Origin: Fervidibacter canadensis
Lineage (GTDB): Bacteria > Armatimonadota > Fervidibacteria > Fervidibacterales > Fervidibacteraceae
Assembly: GCA_041446545.1 (NCBI GenBank)
Contig: JBGOEJ010000002.1
Span: 62,001-126,000, forward strand
Direction: 5' to 3'
Length of the DNA: 64,000 nt
Each line of letters starts with the position of its first letter. The first letter of the stretch is position 1. The translations under genes were made by a program, and so were the position numbers. Below the pieces are notes generated by a model. It saw only the letters and a list, made by a program, of their open reading frames with translations. It ran no database searches and was not told the DNA's origin. Shown one piece after another: positions 32,347 to 41,370 of this stretch.

Positions 32347-35300
32347 TCACTCAACCACAACCAACCCCCAATTCTGCGGCTGCAAGCGTGCTTCGGTCGG
32401 AATGTCGTTAACGATGGCTGTTTCCTTGTTGAAGTAGCAAGCCCGCAGGACATTCCGACTCCCACCGGCGTCAGAATAAATCACGCCCACATCCCCTCGG
32501 TAGGTTGAACCAGGCGTTGGGGAGAAGCGAAGGGCGGAAAGGGGGACGGCTGCCTCAAGCACATAGCCGTTTTGGGTGCGCTTGATAGCAACACGCGCCT
32601 CCTTGAGCAAAACCACCTTGTCAAAAACTTCAGCGCCAGTCGGCGAAGTGAACAAACGCATCGCATGCTCACCGTCGCGTGCCACCGGCTCATAGAGCAC
32701 ACAGATTGGCTGGTTATCCATCACGCTGAAGAGCAACCTGATATCACCTGCGACCGGGCGAAGGCGCTTTGGGTCTGCGGAAGGGTCGGTAGCGAGGTAA
32801 AGGTCGCAAGCATCGCCTGTCTTGAAAAGGAGCGCAAAGTCTTTCCCGCTGTTGAGCATCGGAGAATCGTCAACGACATCAAAGGCGACATAGAGATTGG
32901 TTTCGTCATAGGCTAATGCCACCTTTGCCCTTCTCCCCGCACCAGCATCAATCGCAACGGCAACGCTCATGTCCCATTCCTTTAAGTCACCATCAACGGC
33001 AATTTGCCCGGCAGCCACCTTGCGCAGTCGGATTGGCGGCAACTCAACGGCGATGCCCTGTCTTGCTGCTGCCGCTTTTATCGCAAGTTTCCTGTCGGGG
33101 TCTGTCATCACAAATTCGGTTTGTGCCGTGCGTATGCTTTCAAGCCCTGTCACTTCCCAAAGGCGGCAATCCGTGTCACCAGCGATGAGGTAAACTTTGC
33201 CATCCTCACGACTGCGGAAAAGGAAGCCAGAGAAGTTCTCGGGCCAGATTGTCGTCTCATCGGCTCTGGGACCGTAGCGATTGTCCTTGCAAAGCGAAGC
33301 AACCCAAAGACCGCTATCCGTGAGCAAATTGAACTGACCGAAGTAACCGTTGACGCCGATGAGTGTGATGCCGCTCTGCAATTTTGCCTTGCCGACAAAC
33401 TTCATCGCACCAACGACATCGCCGGGCTTGCTCAACGGCGCTTCTAAGCCAAAACCAAGCCATGTGCGCCGATATGCCCAAAGGCGTTTTCCGACGCTCG
33501 GTTCGGAAGGAGCGGGCGGAATTTGGTAGCAAGAGACAGAACTCCACTTCGCTTGATTTCCGTAGTCATCGCCGCCTTCTTGCTCCAAGACGAACAACTT
33601 ATCCCCGTCCACCATGACGCTGTGGATGACACCCTTTCCCGATACGAACATCAAAGGCTTCTGCTCGCTCGGCTTTGGGTAAACGGGTATGCCGTTTGGC
33701 AACCACTCCTTGACAGGTATGCGCCAGATTGCACCGGTGCCATGAGGCGTTGCGCTCCAGATTGTCAAGTCATCGTCCACCCATGAGCCCCAATAAAGAC
33801 CCCAGTAGCCCTCAACACGCTCAAGCACAAACTCCTCAGGTTGCACCAAACCGTCACCGTTGAAATCCGTCCACCAAAAGGCAAAAGCGTGCGGGTTACG
33901 CCAGCATTCTTGGCGCAACTTCTCAGACACAGGCAAATCATCTTTTGTGAAGCCATGCAACCATAATGCGCCGACAGGTCCGAGGGCACAAACTGGCTGA
34001 GCCACAAAGTCACTGCCCATGCGGTAAATGACGATGCCGCCACGACCACAGTGCACAAGGAATGTTTGACCGCGCCCATGCCTGAACTTGTAATCGCGGT
34101 CGGTGAAGCCATCTGGCGTGAATGTGAAGCCATGCATCTGCGGGCGGACAAGCGTCGCTAAGACCTGCCATTTGCCAGTGAGATAGTCCACCTCAAAGAG
34201 CGTCGCATGCGTGTTGACCCATCGTGGATTGGTTTCATCGGCAGCCCCCATGACGGCGTAATGACCTGCACCGAGCAAGTCAGCGACCAACTTGCCATCC
34301 CTCGTCCAAACGCTAATGCGCCTTGGCGCATCGTCATGCTCGCAAACCCAAACCTTTCCCTCACGGTCAATGGTAATTCCCGAAGGACGAAGCATGCCGT
34401 TTGGGTCATAGCGCCCCACAAAAGGACGCCCCCCTCGCTTGCCTATGATGCGGATGAGACGGAGTTTCTGCCCAGCCCCAAGTCCCTGACCCCCAGTCCC
34501 GAACACTTTCACGCACATCTGATCGCCACAATCCGCCACATAAATGTCGCCGGCATCATCCAATGCAACACCCCAAGGCGCTGACAGCCCTTCGGTGACC
34601 AATGGCACGACTTCACCCGTCTGTGGGTTCAACCGCACCAACCGTTTATCGCTTGCGACGACCAACTGCCCGTCCTTAGTAACAGCGATCCCACACGGAC
34701 GCGGCAGCGCAAATTCCTTAAGCCGTTCGCCAGTCCGCCAGTTGACGGCGACGACCTTGTTCTCCAAGAACAGTGAGCCATAGAGGATGTCACCAGAGAC
34801 GGCGATGCCCAAAAGGTTCAAGCCCAACTCCTGCGGTCCAAAGTCTCGGTCGCGAAAACGCTCCCATATTCGCTTTCTCGGAACAAGCGGATGATAAACG
34901 CTAAGGCGCGGCGCAGGTTGCAACTCAGGTGGCTTGAGGTCATCTGACCATTCGCTTAAAATGAGCGCCCGCTTCCCGAATGGGAAGTTGATCGGTTTGC
35001 CCGTCTTGGCGTCCCAAAGGACGACCCCGGCTTTGTTGAGCACCTTCGGGTCTGCCCAATCGCCGCCCCAACTCTTCCCGTCTTGAGCGACGAACAATCG
35101 TTCGCCGTCACTCGCCAATGCCGTCACTAAGATGCCAATCTCCAAGACCTGATGTTGTCCCCAATACTTTTTGCCGATGCGCGTGGCGACGCCATCGGTT
35201 TGAGGCAATTTCGGGTCAACGGAGATGATCGCCCATCCCGCTTCGCTGACCGTCCAAGCAAGGTAGACACGCTCACCGTCGGAGGCAGCGGCAATTGGCG

Positions 35301-36420
35301 GACCATGGTCACCGCCCCAACTTCCCGTGCCGTCATCCGTGCGCCAAGGCGGATTGCCGGCGTTGTGCAATGAAGTGATGTAGCGCTGTCCGATACCACG
35401 ATGCGTTAGCAACTTCACGGTATATCGTCCTGGCGGCAATGGCTGTCCATCATCATCCAAGCCATCCCAACGGATGGGAACGAATTTCTCACCACGCTCA
35501 ATGCTTCGCTCATCCCTCACGACAACAGGGAGCGTGCGCACCAGAAGGCCATCGGCGTTGAAGATGGCGGCGCTCACAAACTTCGCCTGCGCATCGGGTA
35601 ATGGCAGGCGCAGGGTGAAAGGCAAAGTTTCTTCCGCCTTTGGCTTGGAGCGTTCGGCGGGTTTGAGTCTGCCATGGGGCAGGAAGATAGCCTGCCCCCA
35701 CATGCTCGCAGTTTGAAATGAGAAGCCAGTAGCGCGTATGACATCGTTGAAGGTGAGCACCTGCTTCCAGCCAGTTGAGTCGCTCCACAGTGGCTGAACG
35801 ACAAAGGCAATCCTGTCACCAGCCTTTGGCGGGTTAGACTTCGCATTCAGCCGCTCCCAAGGGATGCGAGCCTCAAGGGTATAACCCTTGCCGTCCTTGT
35901 CCTTACGAAAAGCAAGCCCCGAATCTTTGCCCGTCCAAATCTTCGCCGTGCGATATCGTCCATAGGCGACATGAAGGACAGGCAATTGCTGGTCGGTATA
36001 GAACCACATGGTCAAGTGGCAAACTCTGTCGCTCTCCATGTTTGGCAGCGGATATGGCGCTTTAGGGTCACTGCAAAGCCTCACTTGCAAGCAATCGCCA
36101 TCCCAACCCCTGTCGGGTTCAACGGCTGGATCATGATGGTTGAGCATCGGTGTATCGTCAACGAAGTGGGCAGCGATGTAAAGCGCCTGCGCATCAAACA
36201 TCGCCGCAACAGTCACAGTGAAGCGCGGCTTAAGTGCTTCGTCAAAGGCGCAAGTGATGGCGCCACTCAAATCCCAATCGCTCAAGTCGCCATCAATGAC
36301 CACCCGCTTTGGTGCCGGCACGATGAAAATGCGGTCGTGACGGATTTGTTGCGCGACGCAACTTGAGGCTTCAAGCCATACGAGGAAGACGGCAACGAGC
36401 GGAAAATTTGCAACCCTCAT
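32347..36420 (-). CDS. Giant exported protein: CBM9-like, FlgD-like, beta-propeller, EF-hand, CBM9-like
   Basis: A 1357-residue protein with a signal peptide (residues 1-23). Modules in order: a CBM9-like sandwich (about 25-230, VVIDGDLSDWDLS with ALYIAAHFVDDTPM and YTLEARIPWERL); a FlgD-type Ig unit (about 250-330, WDGLDDDGQPLPPGRYTVKL); a long NHL/PQQ-like beta-propeller (about 335-1080, repeated PCGIAVTKDGQLVVAS and PWGVALDDAGDIYVAD); a perfect EF-hand loop DFNGDGLVQPEE near residue 850; and a second CBM9-like domain (about 1130-1355, IAVDGDLKEWDMS, then YVLEAAVPLSAL). A short GQGLGAG stretch near residue 640 is a heptad-repeat insertion. Probably surface-associated glycan binding or sensing. 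GAGGTG six bases before ATG 36420 sets the start. Hand-counted GC is lower than in core genes. Confidence 0.8.
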   Translation of the reverse strand: MRVANFPLVAVFLVWLEASSCVAQQIRHDRIFIVPAPKRVVIDGDLSDWDLSGAITCAFDEALKPRFTVTVAAMFDAQALYIAAHFVDDTPMLNHHDPAVEPDRGWDGDCLQVRLCSDPKAPYPLPNMESDRVCHLTMWFYTDQQLPVLHVAYGRYRTAKIWTGKDSGLAFRKDKDGKGYTLEARIPWERLNAKSNPPKAGDRIAFVVQPLWSDSTGWKQVLTFNDVIRATGFSFQTASMWGQAIFLPHGRLKPAERSKPKAEETLPFTLRLPLPDAQAKFVSAAIFNADGLLVRTLPVVVRDERSIERGEKFVPIRWDGLDDDGQPLPPGRYTVKLLTHRGIGQRYITSLHNAGNPPWRTDDGTGSWGGDHGPPIAAASDGERVYLAWTVSEAGWAIISVDPKLPQTDGVATRIGKKYWGQHQVLEIGILVTALASDGERLFVAQDGKSWGGDWADPKVLNKAGVVLWDAKTGKPINFPFGKRALILSEWSDDLKPPELQPAPRLSVYHPLVPRKRIWERFRDRDFGPQELGLNLLGIAVSGDILYGSLFLENKVVAVNWRTGERLKEFALPRPCGIAVTKDGQLVVASDKRLVRLNPQTGEVVPLVTEGLSAPWGVALDDAGDIYVADCGDQMCVKVFGTGGQGLGAGQKLRLIRIIGKRGGRPFVGRYDPNGMLRPSGITIDREGKVWVCEHDDAPRRISVWTRDGKLVADLLGAGHYAVMGAADETNPRWVNTHATLFEVDYLTGKWQVLATLVRPQMHGFTFTPDGFTDRDYKFRHGRGQTFLVHCGRGGIVIYRMGSDFVAQPVCALGPVGALWLHGFTKDDLPVSEKLRQECWRNPHAFAFWWTDFNGDGLVQPEEFVLERVEGYWGLYWGSWVDDDLTIWSATPHGTGAIWRIPVKEWLPNGIPVYPKPSEQKPLMFVSGKGVIHSVMVDGDKLFVLEQEGGDDYGNQAKWSSVSCYQIPPAPSEPSVGKRLWAYRRTWLGFGLEAPLSKPGDVVGAMKFVGKAKLQSGITLIGVNGYFGQFNLLTDSGLWVASLCKDNRYGPRADETTIWPENFSGFLFRSREDGKVYLIAGDTDCRLWEVTGLESIRTAQTEFVMTDPDRKLAIKAAAARQGIAVELPPIRLRKVAAGQIAVDGDLKEWDMSVAVAIDAGAGRRAKVALAYDETNLYVAFDVVDDSPMLNSGKDFALLFKTGDACDLYLATDPSADPKRLRPVAGDIRLLFSVMDNQPICVLYEPVARDGEHAMRLFTSPTGAEVFDKVVLLKEARVAIKRTQNGYVLEAAVPLSALRFSPTPGSTYRGDVGVIYSDAGGSRNVLRACYFNKETAIVNDIPTEARLQPQNWGLVVVE
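34471..34504 (-). repeat. In-frame GGGACTN-type heptad repeat inside the giant propeller gene
   Basis: On the minus strand GGGACTG, GGGGTCA, GGGACTT and GGGGCTG follow one another, encoding the glycine-rich GTGGQGLGAGQ stretch. It looks like an insertion in a propeller blade and matches the heptads at 22633 and 63304 in spacing and G-rich lead. Confidence 0.55.
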
Positions 36421-36438
36421 TCGCCTCACCTCATCCCC

Positions 36439-38328
36439 TTAAAGTTGGAGCCTCAACTTAAGCACCCTCTGATTGCCACTGTCTGCCACGACCGCCCTCG
36501 TGCCCTTGAGCGCAACGAAGGTCGGTTCGCAAAGATGCAAGGCATCATCACCACTTTTGTCCGTCTCGCCCAATTGGGCGATGAACCTCCACTCTTGCCA
36601 GTCCATCCAAACGACCCTGTGCCTATCAGTATCGCTCACGAGCATCCACGAACCATCAACCGCCATGCGAAGGCGTTTTCCAAAATGCTGCTCCCCCTTT
36701 TCGCCCCATCCGACGAATTCCCTTTCCACTCGGTAGGTGTCACTCTCCTGCCTCATGAGCAAAATGCGCCCTTCGTCAGCAACGAGCAATCTACCATCAG
36801 CCAATGCGACGATATCCGTCGGCGACTTAAGTTGAGGGCCATTAACCTTGACTGGCTGCCAACGCCCCGATGGGCGCAATTCTGAGAGCCAAAAATCCGT
36901 CCGCCAAATTTGCCCAGTGGATGCCTCCGTGACGAACAAGTTCGCATTGGGCTTACCCGGGATAACTTGCACCGACAGTCCAGTCGGGTTTTTCAACGGC
37001 ACTTCATCGCCAACACGCTGTGCTTCATTCCTGCCGCCAACCCGTCTGCTGAAGATTGCCGGGACTGGCGAACGGCGCTGTAAGTCATCCAGACGATATT
37101 GCGCCGCCAGCGCAAAGAGACGCTCGCCATCAAAGTAGCCGGGCGTAACGGCTATATGCAATTCGGCTTTCGCCGGCGGCGCATCGGCGCTATCATCCCA
37201 ACGCCACCAAAGTTGTGCCCGCTCAGTCCCAACGCTAACCCAGCCATCTTCGGAGAGATTCAAACTGGCAATCGTTGGCAAACAGCCGATGCGCCGAACG
37301 AACTGGATGTTCCCTTGGGCATCATCCCAGCGGGCGATGTAAACGGCATTTGGCATCGCTGTCGTTATGGCAAGCAATCCACCGTCAACAGCGAGCACTT
37401 GGGTCGGGTAGCCCAACTCATGGTGCCATTCCACAATTCGCCCTGGAGAGCCATTCCCTTTCAAATCCAAGCGAGCAAGAAAGCCATACCACGCCGCGTC
37501 CCAAAGCGCATTATAGGCAAGCGATATGACGCCACGAAACTGCGTCGGGATGGCGGGCGTCTTCGTGCACGCCACCGGGAAGCCATCCAGCATTGTGCCA
37601 TCTGCTTTGAGCGCAGCAATTGAGTAGGCAGCCTGATGCGTCTCGCCGCCGACAAACAAGCCAAAGTAACCACCAAGATAGATGACGCCATTCTTCTCAT
37701 CAACCGCAACACCCTGCGGATATTCACCGGCAACGGTGAAGGCAAGGCGCACCTTTGCCCGTTCGGACTCATCTTGTGGCGGCGTGATGAAGTAGACGCC
37801 GATTCGCGCCTCTTGAAATTCCTTTGGTTCACATGCGAGCACAAGTTGCCCGTTTAAAGGCTGCGGCGAAAGGCAGTATGGTATGAAGTCACGCTTGCGT
37901 TCAGGGAGCGATTGCAGGATTGGGCGTGCCGGTTTCCTTGCCACCGGCGCTATCGGCGAAATGCTCAGAGCAAAAAGGGCAAACCTTCCATCGGGCAAGT
38001 TGCCGAGGAAGTAAAGCGTGTCGTTTAAGACGGCGAATGTTCGGCTATTGACAGTGCTGCCCTTTGGCTCAATCGGGATGCGCTCTATCAACCGCCCGTC
38101 CAAGCCAACACGGTTTATCGCATCGCCACCGCTCACCCAAAGCGTCATGTCACGGTCAATGGCAACGCCCGTTGAACATCTGTCAAACGGCATTGCGCTA
38201 ACGCGGACCAAAGTCGCCCCCGCCTCACCGCTATTGCCCAATGCGCCGATTGGCTCAACCGTTGCCGCTCGCAAAGACATCAACAAAGCGAGCATCATCA
38301 AAACTACCCACACCGTTTTGTTAGGCAT
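36439..38328 (-). CDS. Exported beta-propeller protein
   Basis: A 629-residue protein with a signal peptide (PNKTVWVVLMMLALLMSLRAA) and repeated blade-like units through the whole chain: TGVAIDRDMTLWVSGGDAINRVG, PQGVAVDEKNGVIYLGGYFGLFVGG, PTDIVALADGRLLVADEGRILLM, DGSWMLVSDTDRHRVVWMDWQEW and a final PTFVALKGTRAVVADSGNQRVLKLRL. The last unit is NHL-like. No catalytic motif is evident. It ends 18 bases upstream of the start of the giant CBM9-propeller gene, so the two form an operon and may work on the same ligand. GGCGGGG nine bases before ATG 38328 supports that start; ATG 38337 is possible. Confidence 0.72.
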   Translation of the reverse strand: MPNKTVWVVLMMLALLMSLRAATVEPIGALGNSGEAGATLVRVSAMPFDRCSTGVAIDRDMTLWVSGGDAINRVGLDGRLIERIPIEPKGSTVNSRTFAVLNDTLYFLGNLPDGRFALFALSISPIAPVARKPARPILQSLPERKRDFIPYCLSPQPLNGQLVLACEPKEFQEARIGVYFITPPQDESERAKVRLAFTVAGEYPQGVAVDEKNGVIYLGGYFGLFVGGETHQAAYSIAALKADGTMLDGFPVACTKTPAIPTQFRGVISLAYNALWDAAWYGFLARLDLKGNGSPGRIVEWHHELGYPTQVLAVDGGLLAITTAMPNAVYIARWDDAQGNIQFVRRIGCLPTIASLNLSEDGWVSVGTERAQLWWRWDDSADAPPAKAELHIAVTPGYFDGERLFALAAQYRLDDLQRRSPVPAIFSRRVGGRNEAQRVGDEVPLKNPTGLSVQVIPGKPNANLFVTEASTGQIWRTDFWLSELRPSGRWQPVKVNGPQLKSPTDIVALADGRLLVADEGRILLMRQESDTYRVEREFVGWGEKGEQHFGKRLRMAVDGSWMLVSDTDRHRVVWMDWQEWRFIAQLGETDKSGDDALHLCEPTFVALKGTRAVVADSGNQRVLKLRLQL

Positions 38329-38390
38329 AAGTGACATCCCCGCCATGTTGAAACGCTACCAGCCCATCTTTCAGGGCTCCCCTTCCGATG

Positions 38391-38588
38391 TTAACGGGGA
38401 GGCTGCGCAGTGGTCGCCTGCCCTTTGCCCTCTAACACCCGCTTCTCCATCTCCAGCAACTTCTCCCTCTCCGCCGCTCCCACATCAACTACTTTGGAAG
38501 AACGCCTGAGCATCAGGAAGGTTACACCAACGATGACAAGGACAACCACAATTGCCACTACGACCCAAGTTGCAACTTTTCCTTGCAT
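38391..38588 (-). CDS. Small single-pass membrane protein
   Basis: A 65-residue protein. One hydrophobic helix of about 20 residues (TWVVVAIVVVLVIVGVTFLM, residues 7-26) is followed by a basic charge pair (RR) and a charged helix AAEREKLLEMEKRVLEGKGQ. The start has AAAGGGGGGCG before it. It follows the prepilin gene by 55 bases on the same strand; such short membrane partners next to DUF1559-type prepilins are common in Planctomycetota and Armatimonadota. Role unknown. Confidence 0.7.
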   Translation of the reverse strand: MQGKVATWVVVAIVVVLVIVGVTFLMLRRSSKVVDVGAAEREKLLEMEKRVLEGKGQATTAQPPR

Positions 38589-38643
38589 CCCTTGTCGCCC
38601 CCCTTTAAGGCTCAGTAGGGTGAAGGTCCCGCACTTAAAAGCC

Positions 38644-39450
38644 TCACGGCAGCCATGCCGCCCAATTAGGTTCGTTGGCTTCAATCCACTGCCTGTTCGC
38701 CAAGTTCCACCCTTGTGTTTGCCAGGTTGTCCACCAAAATTCAGGGCGGTTTCTCTGCCACTTAGCATGCCCATCCCAGTAGAGGTAGTTGGTGCCGCCA
38801 AAATGGCGCGAAGCAAGCCGCTCAAAGGGAGGTCCACCCCAAACCATCCGCCATAAAGTTTGCCCATACAACCCCCACTCGGCTCGCAACTCAGTGCCTG
38901 CATAACGGTCGGCGGGCCTGGGAATTTCTGCCTCGTTGGGTCCCTTCACCCGCTCCCCACTGGACAACCGACCACCATGATAAGCCCAAGCGTAAATGTT
39001 CAGGGCGTAAGTCAACCGAAGCCCCGCCTTGTAGCCAAAGGAGTCCTGCGTGAGGGCGGACGGATCGGAAGGGCAGCCGCCTACCATTTGTGTCCCTTTG
39101 ATGTAGGGGTCTACCAAGTCTTGCCAAACCGTCGCGTAGTAGATGACGCCGTAGCGGGAACGTTGGGAGGGTGGGATCCCTGCCCCAAAGTTGCAGCCAA
39201 AAGGCTGGTATTGCTGCATCGGCCAGGTCTCGTCGTAGTCCTGCACATACATCTTGCACGCCAGACCGATCTGCTTGGTGTAGGTCAAGCAAGTGGCTTG
39301 GCGGGCTTTCTCGCGGGCTTGGCTAAAGACGGGGAACAGGATGGCTGCCAGGATCGCAATTATCGCGATCACTACCAGCAACTCAATGAGGGTGAACCCC
39401 TCACGGATAAAGGTCGCTTGCTGCCAGTGCTTCAATGCCGAGCGCATCAT
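38644..39450 (-). CDS. Type IV-pilin-like prepilin, DUF1559-like (H-X9-DG)
   Basis: A 268-residue pseudopilin-like protein. The class III prepilin cleavage site is at EGFTLIELLVVIAIIAILAAILFPVFS (residues about 17-43), where the signal peptidase cuts after the glycine. The downstream ARQATCLTYTKQIGLACKMYVQDYDE is the usual alpha-helix partner. The C-terminal signature RHFGGTNYLYWDGHAKW has the histidine-X9-DG motif of this exported family. These proteins are abundant in Planctomycetota, Verrucomicrobiota and Armatimonadota; no pilus machinery genes adjoin it, though a secretin lies at 55.4 kb. GGGAGGG before the ATG supports the start. Confidence 0.9.
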   Translation of the reverse strand: MMRSALKHWQQATFIREGFTLIELLVVIAIIAILAAILFPVFSQAREKARQATCLTYTKQIGLACKMYVQDYDETWPMQQYQPFGCNFGAGIPPSQRSRYGVIYYATVWQDLVDPYIKGTQMVGGCPSDPSALTQDSFGYKAGLRLTYALNIYAWAYHGGRLSSGERVKGPNEAEIPRPADRYAGTELRAEWGLYGQTLWRMVWGGPPFERLASRHFGGTNYLYWDGHAKWQRNRPEFWWTTWQTQGWNLANRQWIEANEPNWAAWLP

Positions 39451-39561
39451 TACACATCCCTCCCATCGGGATTTAATTTACTGCCAACCCGCCGTAGATT
39501 TTCCTTCTCGCCAAGCCATCCAGTAAATCTTCGTCCCGATACAACCTTTGCCGATTTTGAC

Positions 39562-41322
39562 CTAACCCCTTCCCCCTTGGGCTTCCAATCCCTCTCCGCC
39601 CAGCCTTTGCTCTACAACCTTCACCCGTTCCTGCGCTCCTTTCCCGTGCACGACCACTGGTCTCTCCGCACCTTTGAAGGTGTTCTTGTAAACGACCACT
39701 CCCGCCGTGTTCGCGTCTATCTCCACGCCTATCGGCGTGTGACTTATCTCATTGTGGTCTATCACGATGTCCCTTGCTGCCACAAAGCCTGCTTCCTTCC
39801 TCGGACCACCGTAGCCATACATCACCAGCACCCGATAACCGTGCGTCATCTTGTTTCGCCGAATCACTGCCCCCCGCACCTGTTCGTAACCCGTCAGTTC
39901 ACGGGTGACATATTTTTCTCCCGTCCAGATGCCTTGTCGGACCGGCTGGATAGGGAATCCCACAGGTGCGTAGGGAGCACCCCCTTCTGGTGTGGCGACA
40001 TCGCCGAGCCCTGTAGGACCAACACCTCGGTGGAAGGTCATAGCGATTTCAAAGCGGTTGTTGAGCCATTGCACGAACCAACCGCTAAGCCCCCAACTTC
40101 CTTGCCCCCGCCGCACTTCGCAGGAGTCCACTGTGAAGTCATACGCGTGCCCCCAAATCTGATGGAGGACACTGGTGTCTTCCGCCACATTCTTGTAGCA
40201 GATGATGTGCTTTGGCATTTTGCACAAAATTGCCACGCTGCTTTCGTCTGGCAACACTTCCCACTCTTCTGCTATTGTCACCGTGTCTTCCGTATTTGCC
40301 GCCACTTCTTTCAGTTGCCCCGCACCCTTCCCGCTTAGGATGAACAAGTCAAAATCACGATAGGCGTTTGGTGTCAACTTCACCCCTTTTAACTTCACCT
40401 GCTTCCCTTCCGCAGACACCACCTGTCCTACCATGGGGTCTGTCCCCAAGCCCCTGTGGCGATACACACCCTGCAAATAATTCGCCGGGAAGTCAAACGA
40501 AAAGGCTTCCCGCTCCCCTCGTTCCACATTTCGGCTGTAGTTGTGGGCGATGTAGAGATGGCTCAATCGTTCAATCCATCGCCGAAAACTTGTCGCCCCG
40601 ATGAACTGGTTTCCCTCTATGACCAGATACTGCCCACCCAAATCCGTCCACCCAAACCCGCTGATTTGGTGGGTAAACCGATTTCGGACGATACGCCCAT
40701 TGCGAACCTCCAACCATCGCTGCATAAACTCAAACTCGCAGTCGGAGATTTCCACATTCGTCACTCCAGTCAGACACAGTGTCATGGCGTCATTGACAGG
40801 GTTTGTAATCCCCCACCAACCCAGTTCAGGGATGAAGACCGCGTCCTTTGTCGGGTCATACCCTTTCCCTTCCTCATAATGAGGGCGCCCTGAATAGACC
40901 AGAAAATGGATGCGCACCCGCCTAAGAAAAATGTCTCGTTCCTCATACGGTCGTTTGGGCATGACCCCTTTCACTTCAGGGACCGGAGCATACTCCGTCC
41001 CAGAAGTCCATTGCACCGCCCCGTCAAAACTCAAATCTCGCACGACATTGAAGGCATTGCGAACGAGGATGGAGAGGTCTTCTATGGCGAATTCTCCCGC
41101 CGTGAAAAGGACGGCTTTCAACAAGTCCGCCCGTGTCTTCGGGTCATTCATCGGCCACTTCAGCCATGTCACATCCATCCCTTCCCCCCTCAGCACTGTC
41201 CGACGGGGCAAAAGAAACCACCCGTTCAGCCGATAAATGCCCGCAGGGAAGTAAATAATCCCACCGCCATTTTCCGCCACCGCTTGCAAGGCTTTTCGGA
41301 AAGCCTCGCTGTCGTCCGTCAC
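39562..41322 (-). CDS. Pectate-lyase-like beta-helix protein, cut off from its N-terminus by a TAG
   Basis: A 586-residue frame, right-handed beta-helix type: TDDSEAFRKALQAVAENGGGIIYFPAGIYRLNG with the fold's starting strands, then NAMTLCLTGVTNVEISDCEFEFMQRW-like rungs, NHEISHTP-like repeats and QGVYRHRGLGTD. No active-site assignment is possible by eye. The usual N-terminal strand (FNIRDFGAKGDNV, then TDD) lies upstream in the same frame, between the TAG at 41371-41373 and the GTG at 41322, with no proper start codon. The frame continues directly into the upstream 223-residue piece, so the intact gene would be a single secreted protein of about 830 residues. Either a pseudogene, a sequencing error, or stop-codon readthrough. 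Confidence 0.72.
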   Translation of the reverse strand: MTDDSEAFRKALQAVAENGGGIIYFPAGIYRLNGWFLLPRRTVLRGEGMDVTWLKWPMNDPKTRADLLKAVLFTAGEFAIEDLSILVRNAFNVVRDLSFDGAVQWTSGTEYAPVPEVKGVMPKRPYEERDIFLRRVRIHFLVYSGRPHYEEGKGYDPTKDAVFIPELGWWGITNPVNDAMTLCLTGVTNVEISDCEFEFMQRWLEVRNGRIVRNRFTHQISGFGWTDLGGQYLVIEGNQFIGATSFRRWIERLSHLYIAHNYSRNVERGEREAFSFDFPANYLQGVYRHRGLGTDPMVGQVVSAEGKQVKLKGVKLTPNAYRDFDLFILSGKGAGQLKEVAANTEDTVTIAEEWEVLPDESSVAILCKMPKHIICYKNVAEDTSVLHQIWGHAYDFTVDSCEVRRGQGSWGLSGWFVQWLNNRFEIAMTFHRGVGPTGLGDVATPEGGAPYAPVGFPIQPVRQGIWTGEKYVTRELTGYEQVRGAVIRRNKMTHGYRVLVMYGYGGPRKEAGFVAARDIVIDHNEISHTPIGVEIDANTAGVVVYKNTFKGAERPVVVHGKGAQERVKVVEQRLGGEGLEAQGGRG

Positions 41323-41370
41323 ATTGTCCCCCTTCGCCCCAAAGTCACGGATGTTGAAAACCTTTTCAGG

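Noticed and set aside
31148..32350. A 400-codon minus-strand open frame
   Set aside because: It is antisense to the sugar-binding protein and runs into the intergenic gap; no motifs.
38860..40338. A 492-codon plus-strand open frame
   Set aside because: It is antisense to the prepilin and beta-helix genes and shows no family motif.
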